From positions 1 to 64,000 of the forward strand of contig NZ_VJZP01000024.1 of the NCBI RefSeq assembly GCF_007097265.1: a stretch of 64,000 nucleotides of DNA. The letters run 5' to 3'. A program made the position numbers and the translations under genes. The notes below the pieces were generated by a model. It was not told where the DNA came from. It did not search any database and saw only the letters and a program-made list of their open reading frames with translations. The DNA comes from Flavobacterium gawalongense (GTDB lineage Bacteria; Bacteroidota; Bacteroidia; Flavobacteriales; Flavobacteriaceae). Positions 17,959-26,268 of the stretch are shown one piece after another; positions within the stretch are counted from its first letter, which is position 1, and each line of letters starts with the position of its first letter.

Positions 17959-18429
17959 TTAGTATTTTGATGAAAGACTATCTTCCGTTTTATTAAACCA
18001 ATCGATTACTTCCTCTTTTTGAGCAGGTGTTACTATTGCATTTTTATGAAGTAACGTGTAGGACGCTAAGGGCATTTCATCAGATTTTATTTGTTTGATG
18101 ATAGCTTCTAATTTGTTTTCTTGTTTTCGCTTGGAGTACTTTCCAAACTCATTAAAGTTCAAATCCTTCTTACCATCTTTAATGTGTTCTTCCATAAAAA
18201 ACCGTGCTGGCTGAATGTAAGAATATAATGGATAATTGGTATTGTTACTATGGCAGTCAAAACAAGAAGTTTGCAAAATAGTTTCAACATTTTTAGGAAC
18301 ATCGTACATTTTTGTGAAATTTGCAATTAATTCCTGCTCATAACTTTCATTACGAGCAGGTTGATATAACTGCATCAACAAAAAAATAACAAACCCAATT
18401 ATTAGTATTTTCTTGATGATTTTTTTCAT
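17959..18429 (-). CDS. Haem-binding domain protein (c-type, CxxCH)
   Basis: 156 residues with an N-terminal membrane anchor or signal (about 5-22) and one c-haem site CFDCHSNN, followed by NYPLYSYIQPARFFMEEHI, the typical layout of the Haem_bd family found in Bacteroidota. Periplasmic. Its function is not known; near copper efflux genes it may be a redox partner that keeps copper in one valence state. It sits 5 bp upstream of the RND pump gene, so it is in the same operon. Confidence 0.82.
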   Translation of the reverse strand: MKKIIKKILIIGFVIFLLMQLYQPARNESYEQELIANFTKMYDVPKNVETILQTSCFDCHSNNTNYPLYSYIQPARFFMEEHIKDGKKDLNFNEFGKYSKRKQENKLEAIIKQIKSDEMPLASYTLLHKNAIVTPAQKEEVIDWFNKTEDSLSSKY

Positions 18430-18430
18430 T

Positions 18431-19141
18431 TTATAATTGTTTTTTCATAGAACCACAAGTAAGCATTTTCGAACCGTAGTAAGGATTTTTTATTTCTTTG
18501 GTTTCACTGATCCAAATAGCCCCTTTTCCTTCATTATACATAGGACAAAAGTCTTGATATAGTTTTTGTTTTGTACCAAAGACTTTTATTAAATCATTGA
18601 TATCTTCACTCAACATTGCGAAATGTTCTCTTTGATGGTCAATTTTTCCGGCGTTATCACCAATATGCTCAGCGTGCTCTTTAGCATCATCTGCAATGTC
18701 AAGATATTCTTTTTTCAATTTTGCTTCTATTGCACTAGGATTTATTGCATTAAAAGTTGCGTACAGTACTTTTCCAGCGTTTCCTGCATTTTGTGTATCG
18801 TCTTTAGTTAGTGCATTTTTCACTTTTAAATAGTTATTTATAATTTCATCGATACTAAATTGAGTATGTGTTACTGGTGCTGCGGTTGATTCAGCTGTTA
18901 CATCGGTTGGAGTATTTGAAGTTGACTTTGTTGATTGTACTACAGGTTCTGTTAATTCCATTCCACATTTAGGGCATTTGTCGCCTTTCTTTCCCGTAAT
19001 TTCGGGATGCATAGGACAGGCATAAAGCTGCGAAGAGTTTTCGGTTGTTTCTGAATTAGTTGTTTTGACTTGTTCGTTTTTTTGGTTACAGGAAACCATC
19101 ATTAATGTGATCGCTAGGGCTGAAAGAATTATGTATTTCAT
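18431..19141 (-). CDS. DUF3347 lipoprotein with HMBD metal-binding domain
   Basis: 236 residues. Lipoprotein signal ending at Cys18 (LMMVSCNQK), then HMBD motif YACPMHPEITGKKGDKCPKC plus GMELTEP, a Thr/Ser-rich linker, and a C-terminal DUF3347 domain (about 90-236) that begins FSIDEIINNYLKVKNAL and ends with FCPMYNEGKGAIWISE and MLTCGSM. DUF3347 proteins accompany CusB adaptors and carry extra Cys/Met, so copper binding at the outer or inner membrane surface is likely. It overlaps closely (1-bp gap) with the haem-binding gene downstream. Confidence 0.85.
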   Translation of the reverse strand: MKYIILSALAITLMMVSCNQKNEQVKTTNSETTENSSQLYACPMHPEITGKKGDKCPKCGMELTEPVVQSTKSTSNTPTDVTAESTAAPVTHTQFSIDEIINNYLKVKNALTKDDTQNAGNAGKVLYATFNAINPSAIEAKLKKEYLDIADDAKEHAEHIGDNAGKIDHQREHFAMLSEDINDLIKVFGTKQKLYQDFCPMYNEGKGAIWISETKEIKNPYYGSKMLTCGSMKKQL

Positions 19142-19236
19142 TTTATTTTATTAAATTGTTAAAAATGGTATTATTTAAATTTGGTAATTACCCTTTTATT
19201 TTGGAACATCACTATCCTTTTTAATTATAATTAAAA

Positions 19237-19264
19237 GCGCACCGTCATAATTGGTACGATGCGC
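19237..19264 (-). terminator. Weak stem-loop after the HMBD-repeat gene
   Basis: GCGCA (19237-19241) can pair with TGCGC (19260-19264), with ACC/GGT inside, followed on the minus strand by TTTTAATTATAATT. It lies just beyond the stop of the minus-strand gene at 19307. Confidence 0.4.
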
Positions 19265-19306
19265 ATTGAATTAAACTAAAGGGAATTTAAAATTTATGCG
19301 ACGGGA

Positions 19307-20131
19307 TTATTTTTTGTCGCCTTCTTTTTTAATCATTTCCATACCACATTTAGGGCATTTTCCTGGTTTGTCAGAAGTTGTACTATCCATTTTACAAACG
19401 TATTTAGTCACAATTTCTACACCTGCCTGACTTCCCTTTACAGCATGTTTATATTTTTTTTCGGTAGTTTTTACCATTTCCATACCACATTTGGTACATT
19501 TTCCGGGATCTGAACTCACTTCATTAGGATGCATGGAGCAAGTATAAGTTGTTTCTTGAACGTCAGTTTTAGTCATATCCATACCGCATTTAGGACATTT
19601 TCCTGGTTTATCAGAAGTTGTGCCATCCATTTTACAAACGTATTTAGTCACAATTTCAACTCCTGCCTGGCTTCCCTTTACAGCATGTTTATATTTTTTT
19701 TCGGTAGTTTTTACCATTTCCATACCACATTTGGTACATTTTCCAGGATCTGAACTCACCTCATCAGGATGCATAGGGCAAGTGTAAGTTACTTTTTGGA
19801 CTTCGGTTTTAGTCAGATCCATACCACATTTAGGGCATTTTCCCGGTTTGTCAGAAGTTGTGCCATCCACTTTACAAACGTATTTAGTCACAATTTCAAC
19901 TCCTGCCTGACTTCCCTTTACAGCATGTTTATATTTTTTTTCAGTAGTTTTTACCATTTCCATACCACATTTGGTACATTTTCCAGGGTCTGAACTCATT
20001 TCATCAGGGTGCATAGGGCAAGTGTAAGTTGCTTTTTGAGCTTCCTTTTGTGGAGGTTGTGGGACCTCTTGAGCTTTCGCCAATGAATTTACTGCTAAGA
20101 ATACGCTTAGTACGATAATTAATGTTTTCAT
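19307..20131 (-). CDS. Secreted protein of three tandem 80-residue metal-binding (HMBD) repeats
   Basis: 274 residues after choosing ATG 20131 (MKTLIIVLS), which gives a clean signal peptide ending near AKA-QE. The mature part is three copies of an 80-residue unit, each with two HMBD motifs: TYTCPMHPDE...DPGKCTKCGMEM and YVCK(V/M)DGTTSDKPGKCPKC. That makes six Cys/Met/His clusters and about twenty-four cysteines. At DNA level the 240-bp units are nearly identical, so the array is recent or kept even by recombination. It likely acts as a periplasmic or exported copper/silver sponge next to the Cus pump. No enzyme domain is present. Confidence 0.85.
   Translation of the reverse strand: MKTLIIVLSVFLAVNSLAKAQEVPQPPQKEAQKATYTCPMHPDEMSSDPGKCTKCGMEMVKTTEKKYKHAVKGSQAGVEIVTKYVCKVDGTTSDKPGKCPKCGMDLTKTEVQKVTYTCPMHPDEVSSDPGKCTKCGMEMVKTTEKKYKHAVKGSQAGVEIVTKYVCKMDGTTSDKPGKCPKCGMDMTKTDVQETTYTCSMHPNEVSSDPGKCTKCGMEMVKTTEKKYKHAVKGSQAGVEIVTKYVCKMDSTTSDKPGKCPKCGMEMIKKEGDKK
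19330..20050. repeat. Three 240-bp tandem repeats inside the HMBD gene
   Basis: The lines starting at 19441, 19681 and 19921 are almost the same base for base, giving a period of 240 bp (80 codons). Differences are scattered single bases. The repeat is coding and stays in frame. Confidence 0.9.
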
Positions 20132-20543
20132 TTTTAATTTTTTAAAATTTAACTTGATTATTTCTGCTATTTTGTTACAATTCATAAATTATAGAATTAC
20201 AATAATGATTTTTAATTGTTTTTGTTAAATCAACCTGCTTTTGTAAATGGTCAATATTGATAATCATTGGCGTTTTAGTTTTAGTATTTCTAATTCGTGC
20301 ATTGGCGATTACCACTGAAAACAATGTGGTTATTGTTTTCAATGTTTTTGTAATTTATTTGATATCTACTTTATTGTTTTTTAATAAGTGTTTACCAATA
20401 TTCTGTTTGAATAACTCTAAATAGAAGAACTAAACAATAGTAATTAAGCTATGATTTAATAATTGTAATTAGCAAAAAAAGCAAATAATTTTAAGGGAGA
20501 ATTGCTCTCAATTTGACATAATTATGGCTGTCAAAATTGGGAT
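20132..20543. other. Intergenic stretch with one perfect 10-bp inverted repeat
   Basis: About 410 bp without a gene. TGAAAACAAT (20316-20325) and ATTGTTTTCA (20332-20341) form a hairpin or operator with a 6-nt spacer. It could end the minus-strand Cys-rich gene upstream or regulate the HMBD-repeat gene downstream. Nothing else was recognised. Confidence 0.45.
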
Positions 20544-20912
20544 TTAGCTTATTTTTGGTATACTCCAAATAGAATAGAAACCAGAAGAAACGAAGGTCTC
20601 TGATTGATAAAATCTCAATTTCTCTACCGAAAAACTGAAATTATTATTTTTAAAATCAATATCAAAAGTATTGATTATACTAAACTGAAGAATCGAAACA
20701 GCAGTACAGGCAAAATGTCCACATTTACCGCGACATTCTTTTGTGCAATTATCGCTTTTATCGCAACAAGATTTTTTTTCTGTTTTGGAGGCAGTTTCTT
20801 TTTTGCAACAGGTTTTTTCAGTTTTAATTTTATTTCTTCCACACGCAAAGCCATCACTTGGCATCAAGAAAATGCCAAGGGTAATGATTAATATTATCTG
20901 AATTTTTTTCAT
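20544..20912 (-). CDS. Small secreted Cys-rich protein, putative metal-binding
   Basis: 122 residues with a signal peptide (MKKIQIILIITLGIFLMPSDG, cleaved near FA-CG). The mature N-terminal half holds eleven cysteines among lysines (TCCKKET, KKSCCDKSDNCTKECRGKCG), followed by HFACTA and an aromatic tail without Cys. I do not know a named family for it. CC pairs and its place at the head of the copper efflux run suggest copper or silver binding in the periplasm. The second half may be a separate fold or a decayed part. Confidence 0.65.
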   Translation of the reverse strand: MKKIQIILIITLGIFLMPSDGFACGRNKIKTEKTCCKKETASKTEKKSCCDKSDNCTKECRGKCGHFACTAVSILQFSIINTFDIDFKNNNFSFSVEKLRFYQSETFVSSGFYSIWSIPKIS

Positions 20913-20989
20913 TTGTACTCTACAAATATTCGTATAAAGTTAGCTAAATTATATTGATAGATCACTAAACATTTGTTAAAAACTTTTAA

Positions 20990-21280
<291 letters not shown>

Positions 21281-21544
21281 TTATTTTAAAGAAAAAGAAT
21301 AATATCCTGCTAAACAGTTTGGTTTATTAAACAATCTTGATAATGCCCTCAGGAAGAAAGTGTTGTTTTATCAGATGGCGATTAGTCGGAAATCAAATTT
21401 TAATGCGAATTTGTTTATTATTCAGTTATAGGGATATATCTGTAAATGTCCTCAATTACTGTGTTTTTGTTTGTTTATTAACTTTAAAAAAATAATTCTT
21501 TAAAAAAAAATATTTACTAAAACGATTTTGTAACTATTTTTATA
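21281..21544. other. Gap between GH20 remnant and lacI-type regulator
   Basis: About 260 bp, AT-rich, no gene seen and no further GH20 homology recognised in the frames I read. Confidence 0.4.
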
Positions 21545-21552
21545 TATATTTG
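21545..21552 (+). promoter_or_regulatory. -7 promoter box of the LacI-type regulator
   Basis: TATATTTG fits the Bacteroidota -7 pattern TAnnTTTG and lies 43 bp before the start codon at 21595. A TTTG at 21527 is only 14 bp upstream, closer than usual for the -33 box. Confidence 0.5.
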
Positions 21553-21594
21553 TGACAGAATTAATAACAGTTTAATACAAAATTAACGCGCTAA

Positions 21595-22605
21595 ATGAAA
21601 AAAATCACTATTAAAGATATTGCCATGGAAGCTAAGGTTTCTATCTCTACGGTATCTTTTGTCCTTAACGATAAGGGTGAAAAAATGAACATTAGCAAGG
21701 CTGTTATTAAAAAGGTGCAGGATGTTGCTGAAAAGCTACATTACAGACCTAATATGATTGCGAGTAGTCTTCGTACAGGAAAGACAAGATCGATTGGTCT
21801 TATTGTTGAGGATATTTCGAATCAATTTTTTTCCGATCTCGCGAGGGTAATAGAGGACGAGGCAAAAAAGCTGGGTTACAGGGTTTTTTATTGCAGTACC
21901 GGTGATGATGATGACCGTTCTGATGAACTGATACAAAGTCTTCTTCAGGCAAATGTGGATGGCTTTATTATTACTCCAACAGAAAAGTTGGAAAAAAGTA
22001 TCGATCACCTTATGAAATTAAAAAAGCCTGTGGTATTGATTGACAGGTATTTTCCGGGGCAAAATGTTAGTCATGTTGTTATGGATAATTATGAAGGGGC
22101 TTATTCCGCAACACAATTTCTTATAAAGAACGGGCGTCGTACTATTGCTTTAGTTAACAATACATCAGGAATGATTCAGATGCAATTAAGAGAAAAGGGC
22201 TATGTTGATGCAATGAAAGAGGCGGGACTTTACAATGAATCCCATATTCTTCATTTAGATTATCATAGTAATGAAGATACTAAAATTGAAGCCATAGTTC
22301 ATTTTTTTGAAAAGAACCCTGGGATTGATGCAGTGCTCTTTTCTGCTAATTATATGGGTCTTGCGGGACTACAGGCTTTTCGTAAAATGGGTTTAAAAAT
22401 ACCGGAGGATTTGTCGATTATCAGTTTTGATGATCATTATAGTTTTAGATTGCATACACCACCAATATCTGTTATTGAACAACCCATTGATGCTATTGCG
22501 GTAAAAGCTGTTGAGATGCTTATGGATCAAATGATGGATGATAGGGATTTTGTGATAGAGAAGGTGCTTCAAAAAGGGAGACTAGTTATAAGGGAATCGG
22601 TATAA
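21595..22605 (+). CDS. LacI-family transcriptional regulator of the N-glycan locus
   Basis: 336 residues. Residues 1-60 hold the LacI helix-turn-helix (KKITIKDIAMEAKVSISTVS) and hinge (YRPNMIASSLRTGKT); the rest is a sugar-binding periplasmic-protein fold (SIGLIVEDISNQFFSDL...FDDHYSFRLHTPPISVIEQP). It stands alone upstream of SusC on the same strand, with 574 bp between that carry five ATCGAT-centred sites of the kind LacI proteins bind. It probably represses or activates the locus and itself in response to a mannose or GlcNAc compound; the ligand is inferred from the locus only. Confidence 0.9.
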   Translation: MKKITIKDIAMEAKVSISTVSFVLNDKGEKMNISKAVIKKVQDVAEKLHYRPNMIASSLRTGKTRSIGLIVEDISNQFFSDLARVIEDEAKKLGYRVFYCSTGDDDDRSDELIQSLLQANVDGFIITPTEKLEKSIDHLMKLKKPVVLIDRYFPGQNVSHVVMDNYEGAYSATQFLIKNGRRTIALVNNTSGMIQMQLREKGYVDAMKEAGLYNESHILHLDYHSNEDTKIEAIVHFFEKNPGIDAVLFSANYMGLAGLQAFRKMGLKIPEDLSIISFDDHYSFRLHTPPISVIEQPIDAIAVKAVEMLMDQMMDDRDFVIEKVLQKGRLVIRESV

Positions 22606-22667
22606 TTTAGATTAGGATTAGTCATTTTAGAGTAAAAAATGACGGTTCGTTTTTTTTTATCAAATTG

Positions 22668-22681
22668 CTAAATCGATTTAG
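22668..22681. promoter_or_regulatory. LacI-type operator, site 1 of the SusC upstream region
   Basis: CTAAATCGATTTAG is a perfect 14-bp palindrome with central CG, flanked by TTG and TAA. It lies 63 bp after the lacI-type gene. Confidence 0.55.
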
Positions 22682-22849
22682 TAATTTAAATATGATCTTA
22701 TTCGAAGTGGAGGTTATTTAGAAAATGAAAATGTAGCTGATTTTCATTTACTTATTAAGTAAACATAGTTGTTTCATATAATTTTTATAAAGTATTGGAA
22801 TAACTATTTAGGAGTTGGAAATTCATATTGCTTTTTTGTTAATCGCAAA

Positions 22850-22940
22850 ATCGATAATTGCTCTATTCGATTTTTGATTGAGAGATGGAATAGCTTAAAA
22901 AACAGGAAATCTGTATGCTATTTTTATTTGCGAAATCGAT
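22850..22940. promoter_or_regulatory. Two imperfect ATCGAT sites upstream of SusC
   Basis: CAAAATCGATAATTG (ATCGAT at 22850-22855) and TTGCGAAATCGATGTAGTTG (ATCGAT at 22935-22940). Both share TGC/CGC and AAATCGAT with site 1, but are less symmetric. Confidence 0.4.
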
Positions 22941-23025
22941 GTAGTTGCTCAACTTGATTTTTGTTTAGTAAGAATAGTAAGCTATTTTAAAATATTGAAA
23001 TGCAATAATTTTTTTCTTCCAATTA

Positions 23026-23049
23026 TTAAATCGATTTAAGCAATCGATT
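23026..23049. promoter_or_regulatory. Paired LacI-type operators before SusC
   Basis: TTAAATCGATTTAA (23026-23039) is a perfect palindrome, and AATCGATT (23042-23049) follows three bases on. They lie about 130 bp before the SusC start. Confidence 0.55.
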
Positions 23050-23179
23050 TATAGTATTTAAAGTGCAAGAAATTAGAGTAGGATCTGAGAATTTATTCCA
23101 GTTCTATTTTAAAATTAAGTTCTTATTTTTTTTATTAATATTTTAAAACAAAACCAAAAACAAACTAAAACAATTGCTT

Positions 23180-26100
23180 ATGAAACGAATTTTAGCAGTG
23201 TTAGGATTGGTTATGCTCAGCTGCTTTGGCGCAATAGCACAAAACCGATCCATAACAGGCGTAGTAGCAGATGCAGGAAACAAGGGCGTTGTTTCTGCAA
23301 CCATAAAGGTAAAAGGGAAATCCATCAGTACAATAACAGATTCGGACGGGCACTTTGCGGTGATGATCCCTTCGGGTAAAGTAACCCTGACAATATCATC
23401 TATCGGGTTTACTTCAAAATCAGTAGATGTTACTGAAAATGAAAATAATATTACTGTTGTACTGGCTTTGAGCACACAAGAGCTTGGTGAAGTAGTGGTT
23501 ACTTCCTTAGGATTAAAAAAACAAAAACGTGTACTTGGTTATGCTGTTGGTCAGGTAAAAGGAGATGATTTATCAAAAGCAAAGGAAATTAATTTAGGAA
23601 ATGCTTTGCAAGGGCGAGTGGCTGGAGTAAACGTTTCCGGAACAGCCACAGGGCCAGCAGGTTCCAGTAGAGTAGTGATTCGTGGAGCTACATCGGCATC
23701 CGGTTCTAATCAGCCTTTGTATGTTGTGGATGGTATTCCAATCGATAATACACAGCAAGGTAACGCAGGACGTTGGGGTGGAGCAGACAAAGGAGATGGT
23801 TTATCTTCTTTTAACCCGGATGATATAGCTTCTGTATCTGTTATGAAAGGAAGCGCTGCTTCTGCATTATATGGATATAGAGGCTCAAATGGAGTAATCT
23901 TAATAACTACTAAAAGAGGGAAATCCGGACATGGAATAGGAATTGAATACTCATCGAACTACACTTTTGAAAAAGTCTTTAAAACTACTGATTGGCAATA
24001 TGTATATGGTTCAGGAGACAGAGGTCAAAAACCAGCCAATTTATCAGATGCACAGGATTTATATAATTATTCTTGGGGAGCAAAATTAGATGGTTCTCAA
24101 GTGCTTTCTATCGATGGTTTGATGCATCCTTATAGTGCTCAAAAGGATAATATGAAAAATTTCTACAACAATGGTACTACCAATTCAAATACTATTGCAT
24201 TAACTGGTGGAGATGATAAAATCAATTATCGATTTTCATTAGGAAATGTTGAGAATAAAGCCATTCTGCCGAATGCAGGTTTTAATAGAAAAAATTTCAC
24301 TTTATCGCTGAATGCAACTCCTAATGACAAAATTACTTTGGAGACAAATGCACAATATGTTATTGAAGGAGCAATCAACAGACCTTTTCTTTCGGATTCA
24401 CCAAAGAATGCGAATCTATCTGTTTATCAATTGGCGACCAATACAGATGTTAGATGGTTGAAACCAGGTGTGGATGTAAACGGGTTTGAAGCGAGTCATT
24501 TTGGAGGGAATATTTATTCTCAAACACCTTATTTTGCTACAAATTATGTTAAGAATTTTGATCGTAGAAACCGATTTATTGGTTCTTCCAGTATTACTTA
24601 TAATTTAAATCAAAATCTTTACGCAAAGGGTAAATTAGGGATTGACCATATTAATTATGAATATACTGATATTGAGCCTACAGGTATAGCCTATAACCCA
24701 AAAGGAGGGATGAATGTTATTCAACAAACCAGATATGAGTATAATGCTGAGGGTATCCTTGGATATAAAAATACATTTTTTGAAGATTTTGAAGTGAATG
24801 CTTTTGTAGGGGCTAACCGTCAGCATAATCGAAGCAAGGGAATCAGCCTTAGTGGTGGTGAATTCATTGTTCCTTTTCAATATTTTTATGGCAACTTGAA
24901 AAATAAGTCTTCCAATGAAAATTTTGCAGAAAGTGAAGTGAACTCGTTGTTTGGATCTGCCGATTTGAGTTATAAGAACTTATTTTTTGTAAGCTTTACT
25001 GGACGTGAAGATTGGTTTTCTACTTTGAGTCCAAAAAATAATCATACCTTTTATCCTTCAGTTAGTACCAGTTTTATTTACTCAGATGCAGTAAAATTGC
25101 CAGACTGGTGGAGCTACGGTAAATTCAGAGGAGGTTGGGGTAATGTAGGAGGTGCTTTGCCTGATGCCTATGCTTTGGTATTAACATACAATCCTGTAGG
25201 ACAAAGTTATTTTGGACAACCATTGGTTGGAACAAATGGGAATACCATACCTAATGGAAATTTGCAACCTTATAATGTAAGAACTATAGAATTTGGTACA
25301 GAAAACTCTTTCCTTAAAAACAGATTGAGCCTGGATGTGACTTGGTATAGTAAAACAACTACCAATGATATTGCTGATGCAAATGTATCTATCTCATCAG
25401 GTTATAACTCAACTAAAATAAATGTTGGAGAAATATCTAATAAAGGGGTAGAACTACAAATAAGCGGAATCCCTTTTAAAACTGATAATTTCACATGGAA
25501 TACTGGTTTTAACATGGGGTATAATCAAAGTAAAGTAGTAAAACTTTCGGATGAACTTAAGTCTAAAACGTTAGCGGATAACAGAGATGGGAATGCTTTT
25601 GTTGTTTTAGAAGAAGGGCAGCCATTCGGGATTATAAAAGCATATGATTTTGAAAGAAATGCTAGTGGAGCTTTGGTATATAATGCTGATGGTACTTTAC
25701 GCAGAGGTGAATTAGTGACTGCAGGTAAAGGTGTAGCTCCATATAGCTTAGGTTTTACTAATGATTTCTCTTATAAAAATTTCAGATTGTCAGTATTAAT
25801 TGATGGTAAATTTGGTGGTGATGTATTTTCATCCAGTAATTATTTAGGATATCGATTGGGATTACATAAAGGTACATTAGAAGGAAGAGAAGATGGAATT
25901 CCGGTTAGTGGTGTAGATGTAAATGGAGCTCCGGTAAATGTAACTGCAAATGCGCAGGATTATTGGAGAGCATGGGCACGTGGACAAACGTCTAATTTTG
26001 TTTATTCTTCTGATTTTATCAAATTGAGATCGGTGTCGCTAGGCTATGACTTTCCAAAAAGCGTACTTGGAAAATCACATATCGAAGGTGTAAATATTTC

Positions 26101-26251
26101 TTTTGTAGCTCGTAACCTGCTTAGTATTTATAGTAAGGTTCCTAATGTTGATCCTGAATCTAATTATCAAAATGGTAATGAACAAGGACTTGAAAGAGGT
26201 GGAGTGCCTGTAACCAGAAGCTTTGGATTAAACCTGAATGTTAAGTTTTAA
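23180..26251 (+). CDS. SusC/RagA-family TonB-dependent receptor
   Basis: 1023 residues: signal peptide (MKRILAVLGLVML...AIAQ), carboxypeptidase-like beta-sandwich (ITGVVADAGNKGVVSATIKV), plug domain (ALQGRVAGVNVSG, LYVVDGIPIDN, RGSNGVILITTKRG) and a 22-strand barrel ending in NLNVKF. ATG 23180 is taken rather than a TTG at 23174. It imports oligosaccharides across the outer membrane with the SusD partner 17 bp downstream. The surrounding mannosidases and hexosaminidase make N-glycan fragments the likely cargo. Confidence 0.95.
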   Translation: MKRILAVLGLVMLSCFGAIAQNRSITGVVADAGNKGVVSATIKVKGKSISTITDSDGHFAVMIPSGKVTLTISSIGFTSKSVDVTENENNITVVLALSTQELGEVVVTSLGLKKQKRVLGYAVGQVKGDDLSKAKEINLGNALQGRVAGVNVSGTATGPAGSSRVVIRGATSASGSNQPLYVVDGIPIDNTQQGNAGRWGGADKGDGLSSFNPDDIASVSVMKGSAASALYGYRGSNGVILITTKRGKSGHGIGIEYSSNYTFEKVFKTTDWQYVYGSGDRGQKPANLSDAQDLYNYSWGAKLDGSQVLSIDGLMHPYSAQKDNMKNFYNNGTTNSNTIALTGGDDKINYRFSLGNVENKAILPNAGFNRKNFTLSLNATPNDKITLETNAQYVIEGAINRPFLSDSPKNANLSVYQLATNTDVRWLKPGVDVNGFEASHFGGNIYSQTPYFATNYVKNFDRRNRFIGSSSITYNLNQNLYAKGKLGIDHINYEYTDIEPTGIAYNPKGGMNVIQQTRYEYNAEGILGYKNTFFEDFEVNAFVGANRQHNRSKGISLSGGEFIVPFQYFYGNLKNKSSNENFAESEVNSLFGSADLSYKNLFFVSFTGREDWFSTLSPKNNHTFYPSVSTSFIYSDAVKLPDWWSYGKFRGGWGNVGGALPDAYALVLTYNPVGQSYFGQPLVGTNGNTIPNGNLQPYNVRTIEFGTENSFLKNRLSLDVTWYSKTTTNDIADANVSISSGYNSTKINVGEISNKGVELQISGIPFKTDNFTWNTGFNMGYNQSKVVKLSDELKSKTLADNRDGNAFVVLEEGQPFGIIKAYDFERNASGALVYNADGTLRRGELVTAGKGVAPYSLGFTNDFSYKNFRLSVLIDGKFGGDVFSSSNYLGYRLGLHKGTLEGREDGIPVSGVDVNGAPVNVTANAQDYWRAWARGQTSNFVYSSDFIKLRSVSLGYDFPKSVLGKSHIEGVNISFVARNLLSIYSKVPNVDPESNYQNGNEQGLERGGVPVTRSFGLNLNVKF

Positions 26252-26268
26252 TAAAAAATCATAAGAAA

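Noticed and set aside
19330..20050. Regular 240-bp repeats as a possible CRISPR or satellite
   Set aside because: The repeats stay in frame and encode HMBD units; period and content do not fit CRISPR.
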